DNA of 44,680 bases from Akkermansiaceae bacterium (GCA_029253285.1 JAQWZU010000080.1:1-44680), one strand, 5' to 3'; counted from the first letter of the stretch, positions 8,327 to 17,131 are shown. Numbers and translations: made by a program. The notes: generated by a model not told the origin, from the sequence alone.

Positions 8327-10105
8327 GTGTCCGAGGAACAGAAGAAGAAACGTGGGATCGATTGGAAGAAGACCTTTGGGCTCTACAGCTATCTGGGAGC
8401 CTACCGGAAGATTTTCATTCCGTCCCTGATTGCGCTGTTTGTCACGGCGGGGCTTTCGCTGGCATTTCCCTATTTTCTGGGAAGTCTGATTGGCTCGCCG
8501 CAGGAGGCATTGCAGGCCGGGGTTGATCCAGGCAAGGTGCGGGACAATATCAATCGGGTGGTATTGACCTTGCTGTCCGTATTGGCGGTGCAGGCTTTTA
8601 TTTCCTATTGGAGGGTTCGAGGCTTTATTAAGTCGGGGGAAAGTGCGCTGCGGGATTTGCGTAGGGACGTCTTTGCGCGCCTGGTGAGATTGCCGATGCC
8701 GTGGTTTATGGAGCGTCGGAGTGGTGAGGTGAGTGCCATTCTTGCGGCGGATCTGGGGATTCTCCAGCATACCTTGCTCAATACCGTGCCGCAGATCGCC
8801 CGACAGACGGTGATCTTTCTGGGAGGTTTGGTTTTTATCTTTATTGCCTCGCCGAAGCTCTCGCTCTTCATGCTGGCGTCGATTCCGGTGGTGGTTCTGG
8901 CGGTGGCGATTGTAGGGCGAAAGATTCGCAAGTATTCGCGTGATGCGCAGGATCGTTTGGCAGAGAGCAATGTCGTCGCTGAGGAAGCCGTGCAGGGCAT
9001 TGCCGATGTGAAGGCGTTTTCCAACGAGGGATTTGAAGATGCCCGCTATGGTGATTCGCTCGATCGTTTTCTGGAGTCGACAATGAAGGGCGCAAAAGCG
9101 CGCGCGGCTTTCATTAGTTTCATCATTCTTATTTTGTTTGGAACAATTTCCGTGGTGGTTTGGTTCGGAGCAGGAATGTTGGCAGAGGGAACTCTGACGA
9201 GTCAGGAATTCGCCCACTTTATCCTCTTCAGTATTTTCGTGGGGGCCTCGCTGGGAGCTTTCCCGGAGATTATGAGCCAACTTCAGAAAACCCAGGGTGC
9301 AACCGAGCGGATTCGCGAAATTTTAGGGCATGAAGTTGAGGATGATCGTGAGATGGGCAAGGTGTCGGTGGTGGGAGCTTTGAAAGCAGAAGGGATGAAG
9401 TTTTCCTATTCTTCACGGGAGGATGTTGAGGTGCTCGGCGGGGTGGATTTCAATATCGATGCAGGACAGCGGGTCGCTATTGTGGGACCGAGTGGAGCCG
9501 GGAAATCGACCCTCTTTTCGCTCTTGTTGGGATACTACGACAAGACCGGCGGGGAGTTGTTTTTTGATGGGGTGAAGGCGGGGGATCTTCCGGTAGCGGC
9601 ACGTCGGGCTGCAATGGCAGTAGTTCCTCAGGAAGTGTTACTCTTCGGAGGGACGATTTTAGAGAATATCGAATATGGGCGTCCGGGTGCTACCAGGGAG
9701 GAGATCGAAGAGGCTGCCAGAAAGGCTAATGCGTATGATTTTATCAGTGAGTTTCCCGAGGCATATGAAACCAAGGTGGGTCCACGCGGAGTAAAGCTGA
9801 GTGGCGGGCAGCGTCAGCGCATTGCGATTGCGCGGGCCGTTCTGGCTGATCCCAAGATTCTCTTGCTGGACGAAGCAACGAGCGCCTTGGACTCGGAAAG
9901 CGAGCGATTGGTGCAGGAGGCGCTCGATGGATTGATGAAAGGGCGGACCAGTTTAATTATTGCTCATCGTCTCGCCACGGTGAAGAGCGCGGATCGCATT
10001 CTGGTCTTAAAAGACGGTGTCATCTGCGAAAGTGGCAGTCATGAAGAATTGATGGGGAACGATGGGACTTACCGATTACTGGCTGAGACCCAGCTTTTGA
10101 TGTGA
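8327..10105 (+). CDS. ABC exporter, fused membrane and ATPase domains (MsbA/BmrA-like)
   Basis: Homodimer-type ABC exporter half-transporter of 592 residues, the usual length. The N-terminal membrane domain (about 20-320) has hydrophobic helices at IFIPSLIALFVTAGLSLAF, VVLTLLSVLAVQAFISYW, VIFLGGLVFIFIASPKLSLF and FISFIILILFGTISVVVWFG. The nucleotide-binding domain is complete: Walker A GPSGAGKST near 387, Q-loop VVPQEVLLFGG, signature LSGGQRQRIAIARAVL near 490, Walker B ILLLDEATSALD and H-loop IIAHRLAT. Substrate cannot be read from sequence; MsbA-type lipid A export, another lipid, or drug/peptide export are all possible. The start is GTG (MSEEQKKKRGIDWKK), the first start codon in the frame, without a clear Shine-Dalgarno sequence. 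It is followed 101 bp later by a GNAT gene and may be monocistronic. Confidence 0.92.
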   Translation: MSEEQKKKRGIDWKKTFGLYSYLGAYRKIFIPSLIALFVTAGLSLAFPYFLGSLIGSPQEALQAGVDPGKVRDNINRVVLTLLSVLAVQAFISYWRVRGFIKSGESALRDLRRDVFARLVRLPMPWFMERRSGEVSAILAADLGILQHTLLNTVPQIARQTVIFLGGLVFIFIASPKLSLFMLASIPVVVLAVAIVGRKIRKYSRDAQDRLAESNVVAEEAVQGIADVKAFSNEGFEDARYGDSLDRFLESTMKGAKARAAFISFIILILFGTISVVVWFGAGMLAEGTLTSQEFAHFILFSIFVGASLGAFPEIMSQLQKTQGATERIREILGHEVEDDREMGKVSVVGALKAEGMKFSYSSREDVEVLGGVDFNIDAGQRVAIVGPSGAGKSTLFSLLLGYYDKTGGELFFDGVKAGDLPVAARRAAMAVVPQEVLLFGGTILENIEYGRPGATREEIEEAARKANAYDFISEFPEAYETKVGPRGVKLSGGQRQRIAIARAVLADPKILLLDEATSALDSESERLVQEALDGLMKGRTSLIIAHRLATVKSADRILVLKDGVICESGSHEELMGNDGTYRLLAETQLLM

Positions 10106-10206
10106 GAAGTTTTGTAATAGATTCATTGGGAGCTCGTTTTCTGAGAATGATACTTAGGACGATTCGGGTGGATTTTTAAAGGGATTGATGTGAGTCTGGC
10201 GGCGCA

Positions 10207-10686
10207 ATGATTGACATGTTGGTGCGCCTTTATGATCTGCCGGAAAGTGACGACCTTTACCGTCAAGTGGAAGAGTCCGGGGTGATCCTCCGAAGGCCCG
10301 GAGCCTACGAGAAACATCTCGTGGCGGAGTTTATCCAAGAGCATTTTTCGCCGAAGTGGGTGAGTGAATTTGAGATCGCTTGCTCGCGTCAGCCGATTTC
10401 CTGCTTTATCGCGACGAAGGACAAGAAGGTGCTTGGGTTCGCGTGTTACGAGACCTCCGGGAGGGGATACTTTGGTCCGACCGGAGTGGCGGAAGAAGCA
10501 CGTGGTCTTGGTTTGGGGAAATCGCTGCTGTTTAAAGCGCTCGAAGCGCTTTATGCAGATGGTTACGCCTATGCATTCATTGGCGGAGTGGGGCCGAAGG
10601 AGTTTTACGCCAAGGCGGTGGGTGCAATTGAAATTCCAGGTAGCGATCCGGGGATTTACGTGGATATTCTGCCTGAATCGAAATGA
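10207..10686 (+). CDS. GNAT family N-acetyltransferase
   Basis: Cytosolic acetyltransferase of 159 residues. The GNAT core is visible: an IATKDKKVLGFACYE beta strand pair followed by motif A, VAEEARGLGLGKSLL (R99-G-L-G-L-G104), which binds the acetyl-CoA pyrophosphate, and then FKALEALYADGYAYAFIGG and FYAKAVGA as the motif B region. The acceptor substrate is unknown. The first 28 residues look like an extension before the catalytic fold; the ATG at 10207 is used, with another ATG three codons in. Its stop overlaps the start of the methyltransferase by ATGA, so the two are translationally coupled; no functional link between them is obvious. Confidence 0.82.
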   Translation: MIDMLVRLYDLPESDDLYRQVEESGVILRRPGAYEKHLVAEFIQEHFSPKWVSEFEIACSRQPISCFIATKDKKVLGFACYETSGRGYFGPTGVAEEARGLGLGKSLLFKALEALYADGYAYAFIGGVGPKEFYAKAVGAIEIPGSDPGIYVDILPESK

Positions 10687-11381
10687 CAGGTCAGGACCCT
10701 AAGTTTGTAAAAGGCGCTTTTGCGAAAATCGCCGATCGTTATGTGCTGACCAATCACGTCCTCAGTGCGGGGACGGATATTCTTTGGAGGAAGAAGGTGG
10801 GACGCATTGTTCGGGAGTGGAATCCCAGAAAGGTGCTTGATGTCGCTACTGGAACGGGAGATCTGGCGCTGGAAATTCAAAAAAAATGTCCTGATGCCGA
10901 GGTGCTGGGAACGGATTTTTGTCCTGAAATGCTGGCGCATGCCGAGAATAGCGGGGTCCAAAAGACACAGGTGGCTGATGCGATGAACTTGCCCTTTGAG
11001 GATGGTGAATTTGATTTAGTAACGGTGGCCTTTGGGCTTCGCAATATGGCGGGCTGGCAAGATGCGTTGAAAGAGATGAACCGGGTGATTTCGCCGGGCG
11101 GTCACTTGCTGGTCTTGGACTTTTCGCTGCCGAAAGGAATCCTGGCCAAGCCGTATGGCTTTTATCTCAACAAGGTATTGCCAAGGATTGCCGGGGTCTT
11201 AACCGGGCAGGGTGAGGCTTATCGCTATCTCGCTGGATCGATTGGGGACTTCCCAAGCGGTGAGGCGATGCTGGAGCTCTTCCGCAAGGCCGGCTTCAGC
11301 GGGGAAGAGGCCAAACCTTTGAGCGGTGGGATTGCCTCGATCTACTGTGGGACCCGAGGGAAGGTGGAATCCGGGCTCTGA
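10683..11381 (+). CDS. ubiE: Demethylmenaquinone (ubiquinone/menaquinone) C-methyltransferase
   Basis: SAM-dependent class I methyltransferase of 232 residues that catalyses the last step of menaquinone synthesis (demethylmenaquinone to menaquinone). UbiE/MenG family features are present: N-terminal FVKGAFAKIADRYVLTNHVLSAG, SAM motif I VLDVATGTGD (51-60), the family motif DLVTVAFGLRNM and GGHLLVLDFSLPKG, and a C-terminal LSGGIASIYCGTR close. Length is typical (about 230-250). Since Verrucomicrobia use menaquinone, MenG activity is the likelier physiological role; dual ubiquinone function cannot be excluded from sequence. Its ATG lies inside the last codon of the GNAT gene (ATGA overlap). Confidence 0.95.
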   Translation: MTGQDPKFVKGAFAKIADRYVLTNHVLSAGTDILWRKKVGRIVREWNPRKVLDVATGTGDLALEIQKKCPDAEVLGTDFCPEMLAHAENSGVQKTQVADAMNLPFEDGEFDLVTVAFGLRNMAGWQDALKEMNRVISPGGHLLVLDFSLPKGILAKPYGFYLNKVLPRIAGVLTGQGEAYRYLAGSIGDFPSGEAMLELFRKAGFSGEEAKPLSGGIASIYCGTRGKVESGL

Positions 11382-11503
11382 TTTTGTAAGCCCGGGGACC
11401 GTCCCGTTCCTGCGGGGTGCGGAGAGATGAGACCAACGCAAAGTAAAGTGCGTGTGTTGAAGACGGGGCTCAATTGCGGAGATGGTGTTAAGAAGGAGGT
11501 GGG

Positions 11504-11548
11504 ATGGGGCTTGCCGAGCGGGGGAACTTGGTTAGATTCCGCCCATGA
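11504..11548 (+). CDS. Possible 14-codon leader ORF coupled to hisC
   Basis: An ATG at 11504 is preceded by AAGGAGG (11493-11499) with a 4-nt spacer, the strongest Shine-Dalgarno match I noticed in the window. The frame encodes MGLAERGNLVRFRP and stops with TGA at 11546-11548, overlapping the hisC ATG (11545-11547) as ATGA. hisC itself has no Shine-Dalgarno sequence, so ribosomes ending the leader could reinitiate on hisC. The peptide has no histidine run, so it is not a classical his attenuator. It could be chance: the frame is short. Confidence 0.35.
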   Translation: MGLAERGNLVRFRP

Positions 11549-12642
11549 GCATTACGGGTGCCGCAAATCAGTGGGTGTGTGATCTGGTTCCATACGAGCC
11601 GGGAAAGCCAATCGAGGAAACCGCGCGGGAATTGGGCCTGAAGCCGGAGGATATTATCAAACTGGCCAGTAATGAAAATCCGCTGGGTCCATCGCCAAAG
11701 GCCAAGCAGGCGATGCAGGTTGAGATTGAGAGGGCTCACCTCTATCCCGACGGTGGTGGATACAAGTTGCGAAAAGCCCTCGCGGAGAAGCATGGTGTGG
11801 CTTTTGAAAATGTCGTTTTGGGCAACGGTTCAAATGAAATCATCGAATTGCTTTGTCATTCATTTCTCAAGCCTGGCGCCGCCTTGATTGCGGCAGAGCA
11901 CGCTTTTGTAGTCTACAAATTGATGGCCACGCTTTTTGGAGCGGATTACATCGAAGTGCCCGACCCGGGCTTTGTGCATGATCTCAATGCGATGGCGGCG
12001 GCGATCACTCCGGAGACGCGTTTGGTCTTCATCGCCAATCCGAATAATCCCACGGGGACTTTGGTCGGGCAGGAGGAGATCGATCGTTTTGTTGAGGCAT
12101 TGCCTGACCATGTTGTCGCGGTGTTTGATGAAGCCTATTACGAATTTTTGCCCGATCCGCCGGATACCATTAAGCACGTGCAGGCTGGAAAGAATGTCGT
12201 GGTGATGCGAACCTTCTCAAAGGCGCAGGGGCTTTCGGCGCTCAGGATCGGTTACGGAATGGCTCCGGCACCGATCGCGGGATTGTTGAATCGCGCTCGT
12301 CAGCCGTTCAATGCCAACGCTATTGCGCAGGCAGCGGCCCTGGCGTCGATTCAGGATGAAGAGCATATTGCCGCGACGGTTGAAAATAACGCGTGCGGGG
12401 TGAAGTTCTACGAGAGTGCCTTCGCGGAGCGTGGATGGGAATTTGTGCCGAGCTTTGCCAACTTCGTTTTAGTGAATGTCGGTGATGGTGATGAGGTCTT
12501 TCAGTCACTCTTGAAGAAGGGTGTCATTGTGCGGGCGATGCGGGGATACAAGCTGCCGGGATGGGTGCGGATTTCCATCGGAACTCCCGAGCAAAACCAG
12601 CGCTGCCTGGAGGAGCTTGATCTTCTTCTTTCTTCTTCGTGA
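11545..12642 (+). CDS. hisC: Histidinol-phosphate aminotransferase
   Basis: PLP-dependent class I/II aminotransferase of 365 residues converting imidazole-acetol phosphate and glutamate to histidinol phosphate in histidine synthesis. HisC signatures: LASNENPLGPSPKA near the N-terminus, LYPDGGGYKLRKALA, LGNGSNEIIELL, the substrate/PLP region FIANPNNPTGT and VFDEAYYEF, and the PLP lysine K226 in RTFSKAQGLSALRIGYGMA. Some HisC enzymes also act on aromatic amino acids or prephenate; this cannot be decided here. No other his genes are near, so the pathway is dispersed. The gene has no own Shine-Dalgarno sequence and starts on the stop of a possible leader ORF. Its end overlaps the mnmE start. Confidence 0.93.
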   Translation: MSITGAANQWVCDLVPYEPGKPIEETARELGLKPEDIIKLASNENPLGPSPKAKQAMQVEIERAHLYPDGGGYKLRKALAEKHGVAFENVVLGNGSNEIIELLCHSFLKPGAALIAAEHAFVVYKLMATLFGADYIEVPDPGFVHDLNAMAAAITPETRLVFIANPNNPTGTLVGQEEIDRFVEALPDHVVAVFDEAYYEFLPDPPDTIKHVQAGKNVVVMRTFSKAQGLSALRIGYGMAPAPIAGLLNRARQPFNANAIAQAAALASIQDEEHIAATVENNACGVKFYESAFAERGWEFVPSFANFVLVNVGDGDEVFQSLLKKGVIVRAMRGYKLPGWVRISIGTPEQNQRCLEELDLLLSSS

Positions 12643-13970
12643 TGGGCGGGACCATTGTCGCGATTGCCACGCCGGTAGGGACGGGGGCGGTTTCCTTGAT
12701 TCGTCTTTCAGGGCCGGAGGCGCAGCGCATTGCACTTGCGGCCTGTGGGAAAGTAAGCTTGCCCGATGCGCGGCAGGTGGCCTTGCGAAAAATTCGTGAT
12801 GAAAATGATCTCGTGATCGATGAAGGTGTGCTGTGTTTTTTCGCGGGGCCTCGGAGTTACACCGGAGAGGATGTGGTTGAATTTACCGGTCATGGTGGAG
12901 TGGTGGTGACCCGGAAAGTTCTGGAGCGCTTCGTTGAGTTGGGTGCGGTGCCGGCCGGACCAGGCGAGTTTACCCAGCGGGCTTTTATGAATGGTCGGCT
13001 GGATTTGACGCAAGCCGAAGCGGTGATGGATTTGATTTCCGCGCAGACCTCTTTGGCCTTGCGGTCGGCCAATGAGCAATTGGAGGGGCGTCTGGGTGCG
13101 GTGTGTCAGGACATTCGAGCGGCTTTGTTGGGCTCAACTGCGCATCTGGAAGCGTATATCGACTTCCCAGAGGAGGATATTGACCCGGATGTCGGAGAGA
13201 AATTGAAACAGGGACTGCTGGATCAGAGGAAGCGGATTTTGGATCTCCTTGCGACGGCAGATCAGGGTCGGATCTTGCGCGAAGGAGTGCGGACGGTGAT
13301 TTATGGAAAGCCCAATGTGGGGAAATCCAGTTTGCTCAATCGCCTTCTTGGTTATCAGCGAGCCATTGTCAGTGCGCAGGAAGGAACGACCCGCGATACC
13401 ATTGAAGAGGTCGTCAATATTCGAGGAATCCCATTGCGCTTGATCGATACCGCCGGAGTGCGGGAGTCGAAGGATGAAATCGAGCGGGAGGGAATTGCGA
13501 TGACACATGGGCAGGTGGCGAAGGCGGATTTAATTTTAGAAATGCGCGATTTGAGTGAGCCCTTTGAGGACGTGGAATTGCCCATTCCGGAAGGTGCGAA
13601 GCATTTGCAGATTTTGAATAAGAGGGATCAGGAAGATTCTTCTTGGTCGAGTAAAGATGGCTTGCGGATTTCGTGTGAAACGGGCGAGGGGTTCGAGGAG
13701 TTGGAAGAAAACCTCATGAGCTTATTATCGCTCGATGAAGAGCATTGGGGCGTACATTCCGTGGCGGTGAATGCGCGGCATCAGGCTTGTTTGCTACGCG
13801 GTCGGGAGGCTCTTGATCGGGCGGTCTCTTCAATGGGAGCGGGTGAGGAGCCTGAGTTCACTTCGCTCAGTTTGCGGGAGGCCTTGGGTGCGATCGGGGA
13901 GATCTCCGGGGTGGTTGACACCGAAGAGATTCTGGGCGAGATCTTTGGGAACTTTTGTATCGGGAAATGA
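12642..13970 (+). CDS. mnmE: tRNA uridine-5-carboxymethylaminomethyl(34) synthesis GTPase
   Basis: GTPase that with MnmG modifies the wobble uridine of several tRNAs. The product is 442 residues, typical for the family. The N-terminal formyl-THF-binding domain begins TIVAIATPVGTGAVSLIRLSG and contains GPRSYTGEDVVEFTGHGG and PGEFTQRAFMNGRLDL. The G domain is inserted in the helical domain: G1 GKPNVGKSS (from residue 222), G2 GTTRDTIEE, G3 DTAGVRES, G4 NKRD. The C-terminus is the invariant FCIGK with the family cysteine. Start: ATG at 12642 overlaps the hisC stop by one base (TGATG); a GTG at 12639 in the same frame is an alternative with a 4-bp overlap. It is followed by two more genes with ATGA overlaps. 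Confidence 0.96.
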   Translation: MGGTIVAIATPVGTGAVSLIRLSGPEAQRIALAACGKVSLPDARQVALRKIRDENDLVIDEGVLCFFAGPRSYTGEDVVEFTGHGGVVVTRKVLERFVELGAVPAGPGEFTQRAFMNGRLDLTQAEAVMDLISAQTSLALRSANEQLEGRLGAVCQDIRAALLGSTAHLEAYIDFPEEDIDPDVGEKLKQGLLDQRKRILDLLATADQGRILREGVRTVIYGKPNVGKSSLLNRLLGYQRAIVSAQEGTTRDTIEEVVNIRGIPLRLIDTAGVRESKDEIEREGIAMTHGQVAKADLILEMRDLSEPFEDVELPIPEGAKHLQILNKRDQEDSSWSSKDGLRISCETGEGFEELEENLMSLLSLDEEHWGVHSVAVNARHQACLLRGREALDRAVSSMGAGEEPEFTSLSLREALGAIGEISGVVDTEEILGEIFGNFCIGK

Positions 13971-14182
13971 AAAAGGCAGGGTGGTCGGTTGAATGGATGT
14001 TGGGTGCCTGTGCGGGAATTTTTTTTCTGATGGGGAAGTATTTAGCACCTTATTACGAGAATCTATCTAATGCTGCGACCGGAGAGGAGGGATCGGGGAT
14101 TTCCAACGGGGTGCTTTTGGTGAGTATTGTTTTTGCGGGTTTCCTGGTGATGAGGCTCGTGTATCGATTTAAGAGACGATGA
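13967..14182 (+). CDS. Small two-helix membrane protein, function unknown
   Basis: Predicted inner-membrane protein of 71 residues with two hydrophobic helices ([17 protein letters not shown] and [19 protein letters not shown]) separated by a short polar loop and ending in KRR. I do not recognise a family; the size and two-helix layout are like AtpZ/AtpI-type or similar small proteins but no diagnostic motif is present. The ATG at 13967 overlaps the mnmE stop (ATGA) and its own stop overlaps the next start (ATGA), so it is translationally coupled on both sides, which argues that it is a real gene. Confidence 0.65.
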   Translation: MKKAGWSVEWMLGACAGIFFLMGKYLAPYYENLSNAATGEEGSGISNGVLLVSIVFAGFLVMRLVYRFKRR

Positions 14183-14483
14183 CTTCTTCCATCGTGATTT
14201 TGACCGGTGCTGGGATTTCCGCGGAGTCGGGAATTCAGACCTTTCGCGGGGCGGGCGGGCTCTGGGAGGGGCACCAGGTGGAGGATGTCGCCACGCCGGA
14301 GGGCTTTACCCATGATCCTGAATTGGCTCAGAGATTCTATGATGAGCGTCGGCTGGGGCGCGCACGATTGAGGCGAATTTGGAGGAAACAGCTGGAAGTT
14401 CGAGCTTTGACCGTTGCGTGCGGGGAAAGGCTGGCGAGGTGCTTCTGGGCTTGGTTGACGAGCTTCTTGAGATGGGCTCTTGA
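14179..14483 (+). pseudogene. cobB: Sirtuin NAD-dependent deacylase relic with internal deletion and frameshift
   Basis: The first 57 residues are clearly the N-terminus of a CobB-type sirtuin: [38 protein letters not shown] and FYDERR. From about 14352 the family resumes in another frame with the C-terminus: [12 protein letters not shown], then [20 protein letters not shown] up to a TGA at 14481-14483. Intact CobB proteins are about 230-250 residues, so roughly 130 residues are missing, including the TQNID/catalytic histidine region and zinc cysteines, and the fusion point (about 14347-14353) shifts the frame. The original frame runs on to 14499 as unrelated sequence. A non-functional product is expected. 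It is the third gene of the mnmE unit (ATGA overlap upstream). An assembly error is the alternative. Confidence 0.85.
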
Positions 14484-14515
14484 TCCTGACGAAAAATAAG
14501 AGAGTTTAGAATACG

Positions 14516-17092
14516 ATGTTGAAGAAAGTGGTCCTTATTCTGACTTCCTTGCTTGGGTCCGGCACGCTCGTTCCCGGGCAGGGGTCTATTTCTGAAATCG
14601 AAAAAATGTTGGGATCGGACGATTTTGAGATCCGGCGGGAGGCGATGGAGACCCTGTGGAAAGAGGGCAAGATTTCCCTGGAGGTTCTTGAGAGGCTGAG
14701 TCGGGGCAGCGATCCTGAAATCAAAGCCAGGGCGTTGTCTTTACACCGAAAGCTTCTTTTGGGTCTCTCTCCCGATACCCCGCAGGAGATTATGGATCTT
14801 CTGGACAAGTATTTTTCCGCTTCGGTAAATGGTAAAGTGTCTCTCTTCAATAGCCTTCAAAGCAGCAGGGAATATGGGCTCATGCTGCGCCTTAGATCGA
14901 TCGAAAAGGATGAGAGAGTCTTGGAGAAAATGGATGAAATCGTTGCAGAAGTTCTTCCCAAGGTGCAACTAAGTTTGCTTCGAGGCGGAGATTTGGACCA
15001 AGCGAAGGAATTGCTTTTGCTCAATCATGACTACCGCTCACTGATTGCCTACGCCGGCTTGTGTGATCACCTTGGCCAGCTGGATGGGGAAATCGGAAGG
15101 CTCCGGCAGCTAGATGACGAACAAAGCAAGGCCCGTTATCTGGCGTGTTTAAGGGTGAAGGGTGACCCGGCAATCTTAAGGGCGGAGGCCGCTCGCCTGG
15201 GCGACGATCATGCCGTGATGGTGGCATCGCTCGCCATGGGGGACGTCGGTCCGCTGTTTGAGTATTTGGATGAGGAGGGGAGTCTTTCCCTCGTTGAGGG
15301 ATATTATTTGGATTGGATCCGGGCTGAGAAAATCGGGGATAAAAACCGGATGGAGAGACGCCTGGCTTCGATCAGTCATCACGTGGCCGATTCCAGTGAA
15401 TCATTCGAAGCCAGGAGCAGTCTTCTGAAGATGGGCATGCTTGACGAGGTGTTGAGGGGCTATGCCAATGACTTTGTTAATGAGTTGCGTTACTTCTTTT
15501 TGCTCGGTCAGGATCGTGACATTGAAGCCTTGAAGTTGATTGGGTTAGAGGAAGCTGTATTGAAGGATGGATGGATCAAGGGTGTTTATGCGCGGACCTT
15601 GGAGCGTTTCCGGGTGGAGGGGGATGTTGAGCCGTATTTCGAATTCTTTTATGCCGCCAGTTTCTTTGAAAGTCGGGGGATGGTTGACGAAGCTGCCAAA
15701 TGTATTGAGAGCTACTTCGATGCCGCGCGTGAGGCCAAGGACAGTCGGATGTATGACTGGTATCAGCGATCGTTTTCGTATGCGCCGCGTGCCTCCCTGG
15801 TTGCGCTGGATCGGGAAGTGAAAAAATTCGATGTGGAAGTGGAGGCCTTGCTTTCGTCAATTTATGGCGAAAGCGATGGTGTGGAATGGCTCAAGGTGAA
15901 GCTTTTGGACAAGGCTGATAATCGTTCTTCTTTAGAAGTTTTGCAGCTGGTGGCTTCCTTCTATGGCGAACCAATCGTTCCAGTTGATTTTTTTGAGGGG
16001 GTCGAGAAGAGATTTAGGGAGGAATCTCTGGCGGAGCAGGATCCCGAAGTAGGTTTGAAGCACCTTTTGGATTTCGCGAATAACCGTGGAGAAGGGTCTG
16101 ATATTTTGCTGTATTGTCGTTTGCTCAAGGAAGCTGAATTTGGCTTGAATCCGCTTTTCGAGGCTGAGCATTTTGCCAACAAGGAGAGTTATGAGGAGGC
16201 CGCCAAATTGTATGCGGCTTCGAATTATCTCCAAAGTCCCTCTGCAACTCCGTCGATGGTCTATCGGGCAGGGGTGGTATTGAATAAAACCGGAGATCCT
16301 CTTGGTGAGGCTTATTTGAAGAAAGGGATACTACTGTCCCAGGGGGCAGCTGCTAATCTGGGATATTTTGCCAAGCATCATTTCCGTGCGGGTGAGTATG
16401 AGAAGTCCCGGAAGTTCTATCGTGCCGCCTTGTTGAGAATGGAGCGAGTGGATTTAAGTGATGACAGTAACTTAAGAAGTATTATCGAGGGCGCATTGTC
16501 GGGGGCGATTCAGGAAAGGAATTGGAGTTTTGCGCTGGCTTTGAGTGAGTTGGAGTCCTGGGCGCTAAAGCAGGCAAGCGACGTCTATCTCATCAGAGGA
16601 CGATTCCAGGTCCTGTTTTGCCGTGGGATGTTGGCTGCCGAAGAAGGACAGATGGAGGAGGCTCTCAGTAATCTCAGAAAGGCACATAGCTTGATCCCAA
16701 GAGACGGAGTCTTGGCGGATGATTTTTTCCCAGCGCTCCGGGAGGCGGGATTGGTTAAGCTGCATGATGAATTATTTGAGAAGTCGGCAGAGTTGCTCCG
16801 GGAGAATGTCCGCTTTTTCTCAAGAGATCATAATGCGAAGAATACCTTTGGCTGGCTGGCTTCACGCGCAAACCGTTGTCTGGATGAGGCCGAGGGTTAT
16901 TTAAAAATGTCGCTGGAAGTCCGGCCTTTGTCGGAGGCCTATCTAGACACCATGGCCGAGATTTACTTTGCCAAGGGCGATCGGGAGAAGGCTGTGGAGT
17001 GGAGTGACCGTGCCGCGAACCAGGATTCTTCAGATTCTCAGCTCAGGCAGCAGAACCGTCGCTTTCGGAATGATCCTTTTCCGTTGAAATAA
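14516..17092 (+). CDS. Large exported helical-repeat (HEAT/TPR-like) protein
   Basis: Predicted exported protein of 858 residues, family not recognised. It starts with a signal-like segment (MLKKVVLILTSLLGSGTLV) and then a HEAT-like region (about 25-75: LGSDDFEIRREAMETLWKEG, DPEIKARALSLHRKL) of a type often seen in verrucomicrobial and planctomycetal exported proteins. The rest is helical and repetitive; the best TPR-like units are near the C-terminus (GQMEEALSNLRKAHSLIPRD, LDEAEGYLKMSLEVRPLS, AYLDTMAEIYFAKGDREKAV). Such proteins are scaffolds for protein-protein contacts; no enzymatic motif is seen. It begins 32 bp after the sirtuin relic and is closed by a strong terminator. Confidence 0.8.
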   Translation: MLKKVVLILTSLLGSGTLVPGQGSISEIEKMLGSDDFEIRREAMETLWKEGKISLEVLERLSRGSDPEIKARALSLHRKLLLGLSPDTPQEIMDLLDKYFSASVNGKVSLFNSLQSSREYGLMLRLRSIEKDERVLEKMDEIVAEVLPKVQLSLLRGGDLDQAKELLLLNHDYRSLIAYAGLCDHLGQLDGEIGRLRQLDDEQSKARYLACLRVKGDPAILRAEAARLGDDHAVMVASLAMGDVGPLFEYLDEEGSLSLVEGYYLDWIRAEKIGDKNRMERRLASISHHVADSSESFEARSSLLKMGMLDEVLRGYANDFVNELRYFFLLGQDRDIEALKLIGLEEAVLKDGWIKGVYARTLERFRVEGDVEPYFEFFYAASFFESRGMVDEAAKCIESYFDAAREAKDSRMYDWYQRSFSYAPRASLVALDREVKKFDVEVEALLSSIYGESDGVEWLKVKLLDKADNRSSLEVLQLVASFYGEPIVPVDFFEGVEKRFREESLAEQDPEVGLKHLLDFANNRGEGSDILLYCRLLKEAEFGLNPLFEAEHFANKESYEEAAKLYAASNYLQSPSATPSMVYRAGVVLNKTGDPLGEAYLKKGILLSQGAAANLGYFAKHHFRAGEYEKSRKFYRAALLRMERVDLSDDSNLRSIIEGALSGAIQERNWSFALALSELESWALKQASDVYLIRGRFQVLFCRGMLAAEEGQMEEALSNLRKAHSLIPRDGVLADDFFPALREAGLVKLHDELFEKSAELLRENVRFFSRDHNAKNTFGWLASRANRCLDEAEGYLKMSLEVRPLSEAYLDTMAEIYFAKGDREKAVEWSDRAANQDSSDSQLRQQNRRFRNDPFPLK

Positions 17093-17101
17093 GGGCACAG
17101 A

Positions 17102-17131
17102 AAAACCCGCTCCAAAATAGAGCGGGTTTTT
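17102..17131 (+). terminator. Rho-independent terminator after the TPR protein gene
   Basis: An 11-bp perfect inverted repeat (AAAACCCGCTC and GAGCGGGTTTT, loop CAAAATA) ends in a T run. It starts 10 bp after the stop of the helical-repeat protein gene. The A-rich left arm makes it usable in both directions. Confidence 0.92.

Noticed and set aside
8243-9280. 345-codon minus-strand frame
   Set aside because: Antisense to the ABC exporter; His/Gln/Arg/Asn-rich translation without motifs.
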